DNA from: CAVSRC01 sp963785065
GTDB taxonomy: Bacteria; Pseudomonadota; Alphaproteobacteria; Rhizobiales; Kaistiaceae
Direction: 5' to 3'
Length of the DNA stretch: 64,000 nt
Assembly: GCA_963785065.1 (NCBI GenBank)
Contig: CAWATX010000001.1
Coordinates: forward strand, 124,001 to 188,000
Position numbers and translations under genes: made by a program. Positions 8,089 to 18,974 of the stretch are shown here, one piece after another. The notes beneath the pieces are model-generated. The model saw only the letters and a program-made list of their open reading frames with translations. It did not search any database and was not told where the DNA came from. Within the stretch, counting starts at the first letter, position 1; every line of letters starts with the position of its first letter.

Positions 8089-8703
8089 ATGGCGAAACGC
8101 AAAGACACCGCGCCCCGTGCCTGGCAGCGGATGCTTTCCGGGCGCAGGCTCGATCTGCTCGATCCCTCGCCGCTCGACATCGAGATCGAGGACATCGCCC
8201 ACGGGCTCGCCCGCGTCGCACGCTGGAACGGCCAGACGATCGGGGCGCACGCCTTCTCGGTCGCCCAGCACACGCTCGCCGTGGAGGAGATCGTCGGCAT
8301 CCTGTCGCCCGAGATCGGCACCGTCGGGCGGCTCGCCGCCATGCTGCACGATGCGCCCGAATATGTGCTCGGCGATCTCATCTCGCCGTTCAAGGCACTG
8401 CTCGGCGGCGAATATCCGGTGGTCGAGCAGCGGCTGCTCGGCGCCATCCACCGCCGCTTCGGCCTGGCGACGCCGCTGTCCTTCGCGCTGACTGCCAAGA
8501 TCAAGATGGCCGACCGGGTTTCCGCCTATTACGAGGCCGTGGCGCTGGCCGGTTTCGGCGAGGCCGAGGCAGCCAGGATCTTCGGCCGCCCGCGCGCGGT
8601 GGTGGAGGGACGCATCGACTTCACGCCCTGGCCGGCGGCCAAGGCCGAACGCCAATTCCTCAAGCGTTTCAAGGTTCTGGCGGCAGCCGCCGAGAAGCCG
8701 TGA
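8089..8703 (+). CDS. HD-domain hydrolase (YfbR-like)
   Basis: A 204-residue HD-superfamily phosphohydrolase, probably cytosolic. The metal-binding residues of the HD fold are visible: His61 in AQHTLAVEE and the His87-Asp88 pair in AAMLHDAPEYVLGD, with a downstream Asp in MADRVSAYYE. The sequence resembles the COG1896/YfbR group, whose best-known member is a deoxynucleoside 5'-monophosphatase. Substrate identity here is inferred. The gene lies between ygfZ and the tyrosine phosphatase-NadQ pair, so a role in nucleotide or NAD-related metabolism is plausible but unproven. Confidence 0.85.
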   Translation: MAKRKDTAPRAWQRMLSGRRLDLLDPSPLDIEIEDIAHGLARVARWNGQTIGAHAFSVAQHTLAVEEIVGILSPEIGTVGRLAAMLHDAPEYVLGDLISPFKALLGGEYPVVEQRLLGAIHRRFGLATPLSFALTAKIKMADRVSAYYEAVALAGFGEAEAARIFGRPRAVVEGRIDFTPWPAAKAERQFLKRFKVLAAAAEKP

Positions 8704-8792
8704 GAGGGGCCGTGGCCGGGGTCGGCCGCCTCTGCTAGGGAAAGGCGCGAAACGTTCGACCCGAGCCAACGAAAAAGAACTGGAAAGCCTTC

Positions 8793-9308
8793 ATGCCGGC
8801 CGTTCACGTCTGTCCCCTCTCGCAGCTCGAACCAACCGTGGCGGCCTCGGGCGCCAGCCATCTCGTCACCCTCATCAATCTGGCGACGCCGGTCGAGCGA
8901 CCGGGGACGATCGCGCCCGAGAACCATCTGTTCATCGGCATCAACGACATCATCGAGCCGATGGAAGGCATGGTGCTGGCGGCCGACGACCACATCCGCT
9001 CGCTGATCGAATTCGTCGAGGACTGGGACGAGAGCCGACCGCTGGTCATCCATTGCTATGCCGGCATCAGCCGCTCGACCGCCGCGGCCTTCATCGCGCT
9101 CTGCGTCAAGCAGCCGGGGCGCGACGAGCGTGCCATCGCCGGGGCGCTGAGAAGGGCCTCGCCACTGGCCACGCCCAATGCGCGGCTGGTGGCCATCGCC
9201 GACCGGCTGCTCGGCCGCGACGGGCGCATGGTCAGGGCGATCGAGGCGATCGGCCATGGCCAGATGGCCGTCGAGAACGTGCCCTTCGTACTGGAGCTGG
9301 AGGACTGA
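8793..9308 (+). CDS. Tyrosine/dual-specificity phosphatase-like protein
   Basis: A 171-residue cysteine phosphatase of the protein-tyrosine/dual-specificity superfamily (COG5350-like). The P-loop HCYAGISRS (His87, Cys88, Arg94, Ser95) matches the HC-x5-R-S/T signature in full. The rest of the fold is compact, with no signal peptide. The substrate is unknown: it may be a phosphoprotein or a small phosphate ester. The stop codon abuts the GTG start of the NadQ-like gene with no gap, which means coupled expression and makes a functional link between phosphatase and regulator worth testing. Confidence 0.85.
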   Translation: MPAVHVCPLSQLEPTVAASGASHLVTLINLATPVERPGTIAPENHLFIGINDIIEPMEGMVLAADDHIRSLIEFVEDWDESRPLVIHCYAGISRSTAAAFIALCVKQPGRDERAIAGALRRASPLATPNARLVAIADRLLGRDGRMVRAIEAIGHGQMAVENVPFVLELED

Positions 9309-10301
9309 GTGAGCCAAGGCGCGCCGCAATCGCCGCCGATCGAGATCGGACTGCATGCGGCGATCGTTGCGGTGGCCGAGCGCCAGCCGCTGATCCTCGT
9401 GGTCTCGCCCGGCGGCGGCGGGCCGGACAACCTGCCCTTCGGCCCGTTCGATCCGCTCGCCCATCGCACCTTCGAGGCGGGCCTGCGCGCCTGGGTGGCC
9501 GAACAGGCAGCGCTCAAGCTTGGCCATGTCGAGCAGCTCTACACATTCGGCGACCGCGGGCGCCACACGGTGCCCGGCGATACCGGCCCGCATCTGGTCT
9601 CGGTCGGCTATCTGGCGCTCACCCGCATCAGCGACGATTCGCCGGAAGAGCTGACGCTCGCCCGCGCCCACTGGCGGCGCTGGTATGCCTTCTTCCCATG
9701 GGAAGATTGGCGCGAAGGCCGCCCGGCGGTGCTCGACGAGGCGATCCTGCCGGCGCTCACCCGCTGGAGCCGGACGGAGCCTATGGCGGGACCGGCCGAG
9801 CGGCGGCTGCTCAGCCGGCGTGCGCGGGTGCTGCTTGCCTTCGGCGACGACGGCGCTCGCTGGGACGAGGAACGCGCGCTCGACCGTTACGAGCTGCTTT
9901 ATGAGGCGGGACTTGTGGCCGAGGCCGAACGCGACGGCCGGCCGCTTTTCGACCAGGCGGTCACCCGCGTGACCGGCGCGCCCATGCGCTTCGACCATCG
10001 GCGGATTCTCGCCACCGCCATCTCGCGGCTGAGGGCCAAGCTGAAATACCGCCCGGTGGTCTTCGAGCTGATGGCCGACGCCTTCACCCTCACCGAGCTG
10101 CAGCAGACGGTGGAGGCGATCTCCGGCCGCCACCTGCACAAGCAGAACTTCCGCCGACTGGTCGAGGGCGCCGCCCTGGTCGAGCCCACCGGCCGGACCG
10201 CTCCGCAGACGCGCGGGCGGCCGGCGGCCCTCTTCCGCTTTCGCCGCGAGATCCTCAAGGAGCGCCCGGCCTCCGGTTTCCGCTTCGGCGTGAGGGCCTG
10301 A
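9309..10301 (+). CDS. nadQ: NUDIX-related winged-helix regulator (NadQ/NrtR-like)
   Basis: A 330-residue protein of the COG4111 type, whose alphaproteobacterial members are predicted repressors of NAD biosynthesis genes (NadQ). Residues 1-220 form a divergent NUDIX-like ligand domain with a PGGGGPDNLPFGPFDP segment but no intact NUDIX box, so it should bind and not hydrolyse its ligand. The C-terminal 110 residues match the winged helix of NrtR regulators: KLKYRPVVFELMADAFTL, then HKQNFRRLVE and RGRPAALFRF. The GTG start at 9309 directly follows the phosphatase stop codon. The nadA operon with a palindromic leader lies about 10 kb away in the same window and is the obvious target. The assignment is strong for the regulator family and moderate for the NadQ name. 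Confidence 0.65.
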   Translation: MSQGAPQSPPIEIGLHAAIVAVAERQPLILVVSPGGGGPDNLPFGPFDPLAHRTFEAGLRAWVAEQAALKLGHVEQLYTFGDRGRHTVPGDTGPHLVSVGYLALTRISDDSPEELTLARAHWRRWYAFFPWEDWREGRPAVLDEAILPALTRWSRTEPMAGPAERRLLSRRARVLLAFGDDGARWDEERALDRYELLYEAGLVAEAERDGRPLFDQAVTRVTGAPMRFDHRRILATAISRLRAKLKYRPVVFELMADAFTLTELQQTVEAISGRHLHKQNFRRLVEGAALVEPTGRTAPQTRGRPAALFRFRREILKERPASGFRFGVRA

Positions 10302-10319
10302 TCCGGGTGTTGGCGCGCG

Positions 10320-10348
10320 AAAAAGCCCTCTCCCGCACGGGAGAGGGC
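10320..10348 (-). terminator. Rho-independent terminator for the 10377-10853 gene
   Basis: A perfect 11-bp inverted repeat (10325-10335 with 10338-10348, two-base loop) is flanked at 10320-10324 by five A residues. Read on the minus strand, this is a GC-rich hairpin followed by a U run. It starts about 28 bases after the stop codon of the minus-strand gene ending at 10377. The hairpin could also serve the converging nadQ transcript, but it has no T run in that direction. Similar CTCTCCC palindromes occur as dispersed repeats in related genomes. Confidence 0.75.
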
Positions 10349-10376
10349 GCCAGCGTGGGTGGCCGGACGGCGCGGT

Positions 10377-10853
10377 CTACTGCGCCGGTGCAGGTGCCGG
10401 CGTCGAGATGACCAGCTTGCCGTCGGCTTCGGCGACGAAGGATTCGCTGGTGCTCTTCGATTCGCCGTTGGCATCCTTCTTCGAGATGGCGATGTAGAGC
10501 TTCTTGTAGAGCTTGGGCGCCAGCACGAACTTGCCGCCCGTCGGGCCGTCCATCGTCGCGGCCGCCTGCTGGACCTCTTCCGCGGTCAGCTCTCTCAGGC
10601 CGATATCGGTGATGGTGCCGCCGAAGTCGGCAACCATCATCTCGCCGTAGAATTCGAGCGCCATGGGATCGGCACCCTCGGTGTAGAGCAGCGCCTTGAG
10701 GGCGTCGGCGTCGGAGGCCTCAAAGGCCTGCCGGTATGCATCGACGAAGGCTTTCTCCTGTTCGGCCGTCGCCGCGTAGGAGGGGCTGGCCAGCAGGCCA
10801 ACAAACGCCATGACGGCGACCAACGGAGCGCCGATCCGCAGCAGTCTCAACAT
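10377..10853 (-). CDS. Exported hypothetical protein (about 158 aa)
   Basis: A small exported protein of unknown function. From the ATG at 10853 there is a signal peptide (LRIGAPLVAVMAFVGLLAS core) ending near SYA-A. The mature part begins AEQEKAFVDAYRQAFEASDADAL. The pattern of amphipathic helices followed by strands is reminiscent of NTF2/SnoaL-like folds, but this is only an impression. It ends with an Ala-Pro repeat (TPAPAPAQ). The frame is open upstream to 10916, but the shorter start places the signal peptide at the N-terminus and is preferred. A hairpin terminator follows the stop. Confidence 0.7.
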   Translation of the reverse strand: MLRLLRIGAPLVAVMAFVGLLASPSYAATAEQEKAFVDAYRQAFEASDADALKALLYTEGADPMALEFYGEMMVADFGGTITDIGLRELTAEEVQQAAATMDGPTGGKFVLAPKLYKKLYIAISKKDANGESKSTSESFVAEADGKLVISTPAPAPAQ

Positions 10854-11050
10854 GTTCCTTGTGTCTTTCCATGGTTGCAGAACGTCACCGCAGGCTTCGC
10901 GGCAGAAGGCCCCCAACCCCGATCATCGCCGGAGACTGTGCTGCTCCGGCGTATCTTCCGGGGGCGACATTGCATGGCGTCCGCAACGCCGGCAAGTGGG
11001 CTCGGTCACACCCCCCGGACCGGCCAATTCCGGCGGCCCGCCGCGGTCCG

Positions 11051-11064
11051 TTGACCTGCGTCAA
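11051..11064 (+). promoter_or_regulatory. FNR/FixK-like operator upstream of ppdK
   Basis: The sequence TTGACCTGCGTCAA is a perfect TTGAC/GTCAA inverted repeat with four bases between the arms. It matches the FNR/FixK-type pattern (TTGA-N6-TCAA) used for oxygen-responsive control in alphaproteobacteria. It lies 73 bases before the ppdK start. I see no clear -10 element at the expected distance, so activation is inferred. The rest of the 284-base gap between the divergent genes holds no recognisable gene. Confidence 0.45.
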
Positions 11065-11137
11065 GGTAGCGCTGGCGCCCCTGTGGTTTGTGGCGGGCGA
11101 TAGCTCACCTCTCCCACCTCAGACTGCGGGTTTTCTC

Positions 11138-13822
<2,685 letters not shown>

Positions 13823-13869
13823 TGAGGGCCTGATCGGGGCCACGCAATCGCCCTGAGGCAAACGCAATG

Positions 13870-13917
13870 TCGCCCCCTTTGGCGGGTTTTCTCCCGCTCG
13901 AGGGGGCGATTTTTGTT
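13870..13917 (+). terminator. Rho-independent terminator after ppdK
   Basis: A long GC-rich hairpin pairs TCGCCCCCT near 13870-13878 with AGGGGGCGA near 13901-13909. It has an inner GCGGG/CCCGC stem and is followed by TTTTTGTTT at 13910-13917. It lies about 50 bases beyond the ppdK stop on the same strand. This is a textbook intrinsic terminator. Confidence 0.9.
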
Positions 13918-14049
13918 TGAAACCCGACGTCCGCATTAACTGAGTTTCAAGGTTAATCCCCCATCACTTGACGACACTGGGGCAGCGCGATCGCCCGTGT
14001 ACCGGGTCCGGATTGCGCTCAAGTGTTGGTTGCGTGGGTGGAGTAGGGC

Positions 14050-15069
14050 GTGGTCGTACGGGGCAGACAGCGGAAGCGGAACCGCAGCAGATGGTCCGGG
14101 CTCGCGCGCTTCGCCCTGGCTGGTCTGCTGCTGTCGCTGTCCACCCAGACCCTCACCCACCAGGATTTCTCCGCGCCCGGTAGCCGCTTCGCCGCGGCGC
14201 CGGGCGCTGCACTTGACCCGACCGTGACCGGCTCGATCGCTATCGAGCGCATCAACCGGGCACCGAAATCGGACCGTCTCTCCCGCCCGCTGCCGCAGCC
14301 CATCACCGCCGGCGCGCTCAAGGCGGCAAGCCTGTTCGCGGCACCGGACGCCGACCCGGCGGCGCCACACATGGCGTTCATCCTGCCCAAGGCGATGACC
14401 GACGCGGTGGCCACGAGCACGCCGGACAAGGCGGCCCCGGCCGACAAGCCGGCCCAGGCCGACAAGCCGGTGACAGACGCCAAGCAGCAGCAGACGGCCC
14501 TCGCCTATGCCGATCCCGACGCCGGCGAGAAATCGACCAGCAAGATCTTCGACGCGGTGATGGCCAAGAAGGGCCGCGGCGCGGTGGTCCTCGATCCCAA
14601 CATCGACGCCCAGCATGCCTGGGTTAACTACGCGCTGCCCGCCAATGTGAAGTCAGCCAGCGAGGTCAAATGCCTGGCCACGGCGATCTATTTCGAGGCG
14701 CGCGGCGAGCCCGAGCGCGGGCAGATCGCCGTCGCCCAGGTGGTCCTCAACCGGCTGAAGAACCCGGCCTACCCGAACACGATCTGCGCCGTCGTCTATC
14801 AGAACAAGAACCAGCGCAACCGCTGCCAGTTCTCGTTCGCCTGCGACGGCCGGCCCGACCGCATCACCGACCGGGGGGCTTGGGCATCCTCGCAGGCGCT
14901 GGCGTCCAAGATCCTCAACGACGACCGCACCATGTTCCTCTCCGACGTCGGAGCGGCCACCCACTACCACGCCAATTACGTGCGGCCGCGCTGGGCACGG
15001 GCGATGAAGAAGGTCGACAAGATCGGCCGCCACATCTTCTACAAGACCAAGGACGGCGGCTGGGGCTGA
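14050..15069 (+). CDS. Cell wall hydrolase (SleB family)
   Basis: A 339-residue peptidoglycan-lytic enzyme of the SleB/Hydrolase_2 family, exported or membrane-anchored. The basic N-terminus is followed by a hydrophobic segment (FALAGLLLSLS). A long variable Ala/Lys/Asp-rich region spans about 40-190. The catalytic domain occupies about 200-339. The likely catalytic glutamate is Glu216 in YFEARGEPERGQIAVAQVVLNR, and the NQRNRCQFSFACDGRPDR region is typical. The start is GTG at 14050 after a GGAGTAGGG ribosome-binding site. It follows the ppdK terminator and converges with ppk2. Confidence 0.88.
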   Translation: MVVRGRQRKRNRSRWSGLARFALAGLLLSLSTQTLTHQDFSAPGSRFAAAPGAALDPTVTGSIAIERINRAPKSDRLSRPLPQPITAGALKAASLFAAPDADPAAPHMAFILPKAMTDAVATSTPDKAAPADKPAQADKPVTDAKQQQTALAYADPDAGEKSTSKIFDAVMAKKGRGAVVLDPNIDAQHAWVNYALPANVKSASEVKCLATAIYFEARGEPERGQIAVAQVVLNRLKNPAYPNTICAVVYQNKNQRNRCQFSFACDGRPDRITDRGAWASSQALASKILNDDRTMFLSDVGAATHYHANYVRPRWARAMKKVDKIGRHIFYKTKDGGWG

Positions 15070-15091
15070 GGCCCCGAACCCTCGATTCCGC

Positions 15092-15937
15092 TCACTCCGC
15101 CCGGCGCTGGATGCCGACCAGCAGCGTGTCGTCGATCTCGAGGATCTGGCGCGCCTCGGCGATGACCTGCGGGTCGACCATGACCGGCGACAGGTCGACG
15201 CCGGTGGCCAGCCGCTTGGCGATCACCTTCAGCGCGGCGACGCGCGCATATTTCTTGTTCTCGGCGGGAATGGCGTGCCAGGGCGCGTAGTCGGTCGAGG
15301 TGCGGCGAAACATCTCGTCGGTGGCCTCGGCGTAATCCTGCCATTTCTTGCGGTTGCGGAAATCCTCGTAGGAGAGCTTCCAGCGCTTGCTGGGATCGAG
15401 CAGGCGACTGCGGAAGCGGCGCAGCTGCTCCTCCGGCGAGATGTGCAGGAAGATCTTGATCACGCGCGTTCCATGATCGGTGAGCGCATGCTCGAAGTCG
15501 TTGATCTCGCGATAGGCGCGCTTCCACTCGGCGTTGCTGGCGAAGCCCTCGATGCGCTCGACCAGCACGCGCCCGTACCATGAGCGGTCGAAGACCGAGA
15601 TGGCGCCGTGCGGCGGCAGGCGCTCGAAGAAGCGCGCCAGATAGTGGCGCTGCAGGTAATAGGGGCGCGGCGCCGAGATCGGCCACACCTTGAAACCGCG
15701 CGGGTCGAGGACGGCCGACATGCAGCGGATGGTGCCGCCCTTGCCGGCGGCGTCCCAGCCCTCGAAGACGATCGCCGCCGAGTGGCCGAGCTTGAGATAG
15801 GCCTGCTGGATGGTGCGCAGGCGCTGCTGAACCTTGGCCAGCTCCTTTTCGTAGACCGGCACTTCGATCGTCCTGGAAAGGTCGACCTTGGAAAGGCGCG
15901 GAAATTTCTGCTTCTCAGTGCTTGCCGACTTTGCCAT
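15092..15937 (-). CDS. ppk2: Polyphosphate kinase 2 family protein
   Basis: A PPK2-family polyphosphate:nucleotide phosphotransferase using polyphosphate to phosphorylate nucleoside di- or monophosphates. The Walker A motif GWDAAGKGGT is at residues 60-69, and the lid/Walker B region with VFDRSWYGRVLVERIEGF is intact. From the ATG at 15937 the protein has 281 residues, the size of one-domain PPK2 enzymes. An in-frame GTG at 15982 is possible but adds 15 residues that fit poorly. Which nucleotide it uses cannot be told from sequence alone. It lies between the convergent sleB gene and the nadC end of the nad operon, 75 bases upstream of nadC on the same strand only in part of its leader. Confidence 0.92.
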   Translation of the reverse strand: MAKSASTEKQKFPRLSKVDLSRTIEVPVYEKELAKVQQRLRTIQQAYLKLGHSAAIVFEGWDAAGKGGTIRCMSAVLDPRGFKVWPISAPRPYYLQRHYLARFFERLPPHGAISVFDRSWYGRVLVERIEGFASNAEWKRAYREINDFEHALTDHGTRVIKIFLHISPEEQLRRFRSRLLDPSKRWKLSYEDFRNRKKWQDYAEATDEMFRRTSTDYAPWHAIPAENKKYARVAALKVIAKRLATGVDLSPVMVDPQVIAEARQILEIDDTLLVGIQRRAE

Positions 15938-16011
15938 CTGATCTTGCCGCCCGAACAGGAATTGGTCGGCAATCGGTAGCACACTTGCCGGCGAGGCCGA
16001 AACGTAGCCGG

Positions 16012-16875
16012 CTATGCCGCGCGCACGGCCACGTCGAGCGCCAGGTCGAGAATCGGCGCGGAGTGGGTGATCCAGCCTGACGAGATCACGTCGACGCCGG
16101 TCTCGGCGATGGACGCGACCGTCTCCAGCGTCACATTGCCGGAGGCCTCGGTGACGGCGCGGCCGGCGACGAGCTTCACAGCCTCGCGCATCTCGGCCGG
16201 CGCCATGTTGTCGAGCAGCACGGCATCCGGCCCCTCGACCATCGCCTCGACGAGCTGGTCGAGGGTATCGACCTCGATCTCGACCTTGACCAGGTGGCCG
16301 GCGGCAGCGCGGGCGGCGCGGATCGCAGCGATGACGCCGCCGGCAACCGCGATGTGGTTGTCCTTGATGAGGATGGCGTCGTCGAGGCCGAAGCGGTGGT
16401 TCACGCCGCCGCCGCAGCGCACGGCATATTTCTCGAAGGCGCGCAGGCCGGGCGTGGTCTTGCGGGTGTCGACGATGCGGGCACTGGTGTGCCTGACCTT
16501 GTCGACGAAGGCAGCGGTAGCGGTGGCGATGCCGGAGAGATGGCAGAGGAAATTGAGCGCCACGCGCTCGGCCGAGAGGATGGCGCGGGCCGGCCCTTCC
16601 ACCTCGGCCACGACGAAGCCCGCTTCCATGGCGTGGCCGTCGGCGGCTTTGGCGTCAAAGCGGATCGAAGGATCGACGGCGCGGAAGGCCTGAGCCGCCA
16701 CATCGAGGCCGGCGAGGACGCCGGGCTTGCGGGTGACGAGCAAGGCGGTGGCCCGTGCTTCGGCCGGAATCGTCGCGGCCGTGGTGATGTCCCCTGCCCG
16801 GCCGAGATCCTCCTTCAGCGCGGCCGCAACCGCCTCGACGATCAGCAGTTCGGGCAGGACCGGCAGGGCGCTCAT
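16012..16875 (-). CDS. nadC: Nicotinate-nucleotide pyrophosphorylase (carboxylating)
   Basis: Quinolinate phosphoribosyltransferase: quinolinate plus PRPP gives nicotinate mononucleotide, CO2 and PPi, the third step of de novo NAD synthesis. The 287 residues contain the hallmark RKTTPGLRAFEKYAVRCGGG, then HRFGLDDAILIKDNH, and the C-terminal VDVISSGWITHSAP strand. The start codon overlaps the nadB stop by four bases (ATGA), so the two are coupled. It is the last gene of the operon nadA-GNAT-nadB-nadC. I see no terminator immediately after it. Confidence 0.97.
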   Translation of the reverse strand: MSALPVLPELLIVEAVAAALKEDLGRAGDITTAATIPAEARATALLVTRKPGVLAGLDVAAQAFRAVDPSIRFDAKAADGHAMEAGFVVAEVEGPARAILSAERVALNFLCHLSGIATATAAFVDKVRHTSARIVDTRKTTPGLRAFEKYAVRCGGGVNHRFGLDDAILIKDNHIAVAGGVIAAIRAARAAAGHLVKVEIEVDTLDQLVEAMVEGPDAVLLDNMAPAEMREAVKLVAGRAVTEASGNVTLETVASIAETGVDVISSGWITHSAPILDLALDVAVRAA

Positions 16876-18464
16876 GCGGGAACCGCGACCGGGCGGGCGC
16901 CGAGCGCCGCCGCGCTGATCTCCTCGGCGCGGGCGAGCGTGATGTAGGTGCGGTGCTGCCAGGCCGGGTCGTGCGCCGGGTAGTCGGAGCGGAAGTGGCC
17001 GCCACGGCTTTCGGTGCGGGCAAGCGCGGCGGCGGCGATGATGCGCGCGGCCGTGAGCATGTTGAGGAAGCGCTCGGAGCGGCAGCCCTTCGCAAGCTCG
17101 TCGATGATCGCCAATGCCTCGATGAGGCCGCCGCGCTCACGCACGACGCCAACCAGCGAGGACATGGTCTGGCGCAGGCGGGTCTCCATGACCGAACCCG
17201 GCACGACGTCCATCACGGCATCGCCGGCCACCTCGACGACGGAGCGCGTCGGCTGGGGCAGATGATCGGCGAGATCGTCGGCGATGCGGGCCCCGAAGGC
17301 GACCGCTTCGAGCAGCGAATTGGAGGCCAGGCGATTGGCGCCGTGGGCGCCCGACGAAGTGCATTCGCCGGCGGCCCACAGGCCGTCGAGGGTGGTGCGG
17401 CCCTGCCCGTCGGTGAGGATACCGCCCATGTGATAGTGCTCGGCCGGCGCGATCGGGATCGGCTCGGTGACCGGGTCGATGCCGGCCTCGCGGCAGTAGT
17501 TGTAGACGGTCGGGAAATGGGTCTGGAATTCGGCACCGATCGCCTCGCGGCAATCGAGGAAGGCGCCGCGGCCGGCCTGCACCTCGGCATGAACGGCACG
17601 GGCAACGACGTCGCGCGGCGCCAGTTCGGCCAACGGATGAACACCGACCATGAAGCGCTCGCCGGCCTTGTTGATCAGCTTGGCGCCTTCGCCGCGCAGC
17701 GCCTCGGTCGCCAGCGGCGCCGGGTCGCGGCCGACGTTGAGCACGGTCGGGTGGAACTGCACGAATTCGGGATCGCCGATCACCGCGCCGGCGCGCGCCG
17801 CCATGGCAAGCCCACCGCCGGCCGACTCGTTGGGGTTGGTGGTCAGCGCGTAGAGGTGGCCGATGCCGCCCGAGGCGAGCACCACCGCACGCGTACGGAA
17901 ATTCAGGGCCGGCCCGCCGTCACGCGGGCGCGCGATCATGCCGGTGACGCGCCTTCCCTTGGTCGTCAGGCGCTCGCCGACATAACCCTCGAACAGGCGG
18001 ATCGACGGCGTGTTGCGCACATGGGCAACCAGCGCTGCCATGATCGCGGCGCCCGCCATGTCACCGGCGACATGAACCACGCGGCGCTCGGAATGGGCCG
18101 CCTCGCGCGACATGGCAAGCTGGCCGGCAAGGTCGCGGTCGAAGGGCACGCCGTATTCGAGCAGATCGTAAATGCGCTGTGGCGCGTCGGAGATCATCAG
18201 GCGGGCGATCTTCTCCGCCACGATGCCGTCGCCGGCCGCGATGGTGTCGGCGAGGTGCTTCTCGATGGAATCGCCGTCGGCCATGGCGGCGGCTATGCCG
18301 CCCTGGGCCCAGCCCGAGGATGTGCCCTCGCCGATCGGCGCGGCGGAGATGACGGTGACCGGGCGCGGCGCCAGGCGCAGCGCCGTGAACAGACCGCCGA
18401 GGCCGCCGCCGACGATGACCACGTCGTCGGAGATGAGGAGTGAATTGGCAAGCGTCTGCAACAT
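16872..18464 (-). CDS. nadB: L-aspartate oxidase
   Basis: FAD enzyme that oxidises L-aspartate to iminoaspartate, the first step of de novo NAD synthesis, and passes the product to NadA. The dinucleotide-binding motif VVIVGGGLGGLFTALRL is at residues 16-32. The succinate dehydrogenase-like capping domain has GEGTSSGWAQGGIA, and the catalytic region has EFVQFHPT and HYHMGGI. At 530 residues it has the normal length and includes the C-terminal helical domain. It overlaps nadC and lies 8 bases after the GNAT gene stop, within a single transcription unit. Confidence 0.97.
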   Translation of the reverse strand: MLQTLANSLLISDDVVIVGGGLGGLFTALRLAPRPVTVISAAPIGEGTSSGWAQGGIAAAMADGDSIEKHLADTIAAGDGIVAEKIARLMISDAPQRIYDLLEYGVPFDRDLAGQLAMSREAAHSERRVVHVAGDMAGAAIMAALVAHVRNTPSIRLFEGYVGERLTTKGRRVTGMIARPRDGGPALNFRTRAVVLASGGIGHLYALTTNPNESAGGGLAMAARAGAVIGDPEFVQFHPTVLNVGRDPAPLATEALRGEGAKLINKAGERFMVGVHPLAELAPRDVVARAVHAEVQAGRGAFLDCREAIGAEFQTHFPTVYNYCREAGIDPVTEPIPIAPAEHYHMGGILTDGQGRTTLDGLWAAGECTSSGAHGANRLASNSLLEAVAFGARIADDLADHLPQPTRSVVEVAGDAVMDVVPGSVMETRLRQTMSSLVGVVRERGGLIEALAIIDELAKGCRSERFLNMLTAARIIAAAALARTESRGGHFRSDYPAHDPAWQHRTYITLARAEEISAAALGARPVAVPA

Positions 18465-18472
18465 GATCGGCC

Positions 18473-18937
18473 TCAGGCGAGCGACTTGGTCATTGGATGG
18501 ACGACAACGGCAAATCTTGGTGTTGGTGCGCCGTCATCACGCCAACCACGCGAGATGTAGAATTCATGGGCCGTGGCTGTGCTGGTCAGCGTCGCCCTGT
18601 CGTGACCCTTTGCCTGCATTGCCTTCTCAATCGCGGTGAGCAGCACTGTACTCACCCCGGTGAAGCGGGCCTCCGGCGCCACGTAGTTCAAGATCACTTC
18701 GCCACGCTCGTTGAAGCCGCCAACCCCGACCACCTTTTCGTCCCGTTCCGCCACGAGCAACCGGTTCTCGGGATTGTCGAACCACGCCGCAACGCCGGCC
18801 GGTGACTTGTTGGCGAGCCAGCGCTCAAGGTTTTCCTGCACGCCGCCATGATCGCGCTCGCACAACGTCGTGATGGAGGCGATCAGCACGCGGCTCATCG
18901 CTTCGGCATCAGCCGGAATCGCTTCGCGAATGACCAT
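18473..18937 (-). CDS. GNAT-family N-acetyltransferase in the nad operon
   Basis: A 154-residue GNAT acetyltransferase. It starts with the typical IREAIPADAEAMSRVL strand-helix, has a central RLLVAERDEKVVGVGGF, and a C-terminal STATAHEFYISRGW segment that marks the acceptor side of the fold. The acetyl-CoA pyrophosphate loop is divergent (APEARFTGVSTVLL). It sits between nadA (38 bases upstream) and nadB (8 bases downstream), all on one strand. Its substrate is unknown. Position suggests a role tied to NAD synthesis, but simple insertion of an unrelated gene is equally possible. Codon use is slightly less GC-rich than nadB. Confidence 0.85.
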   Translation of the reverse strand: MVIREAIPADAEAMSRVLIASITTLCERDHGGVQENLERWLANKSPAGVAAWFDNPENRLLVAERDEKVVGVGGFNERGEVILNYVAPEARFTGVSTVLLTAIEKAMQAKGHDRATLTSTATAHEFYISRGWRDDGAPTPRFAVVVHPMTKSLA

Positions 18938-18974
18938 GGCATCCTCTCGACCCGAGTCGGGCGGGTCCGGGGCG

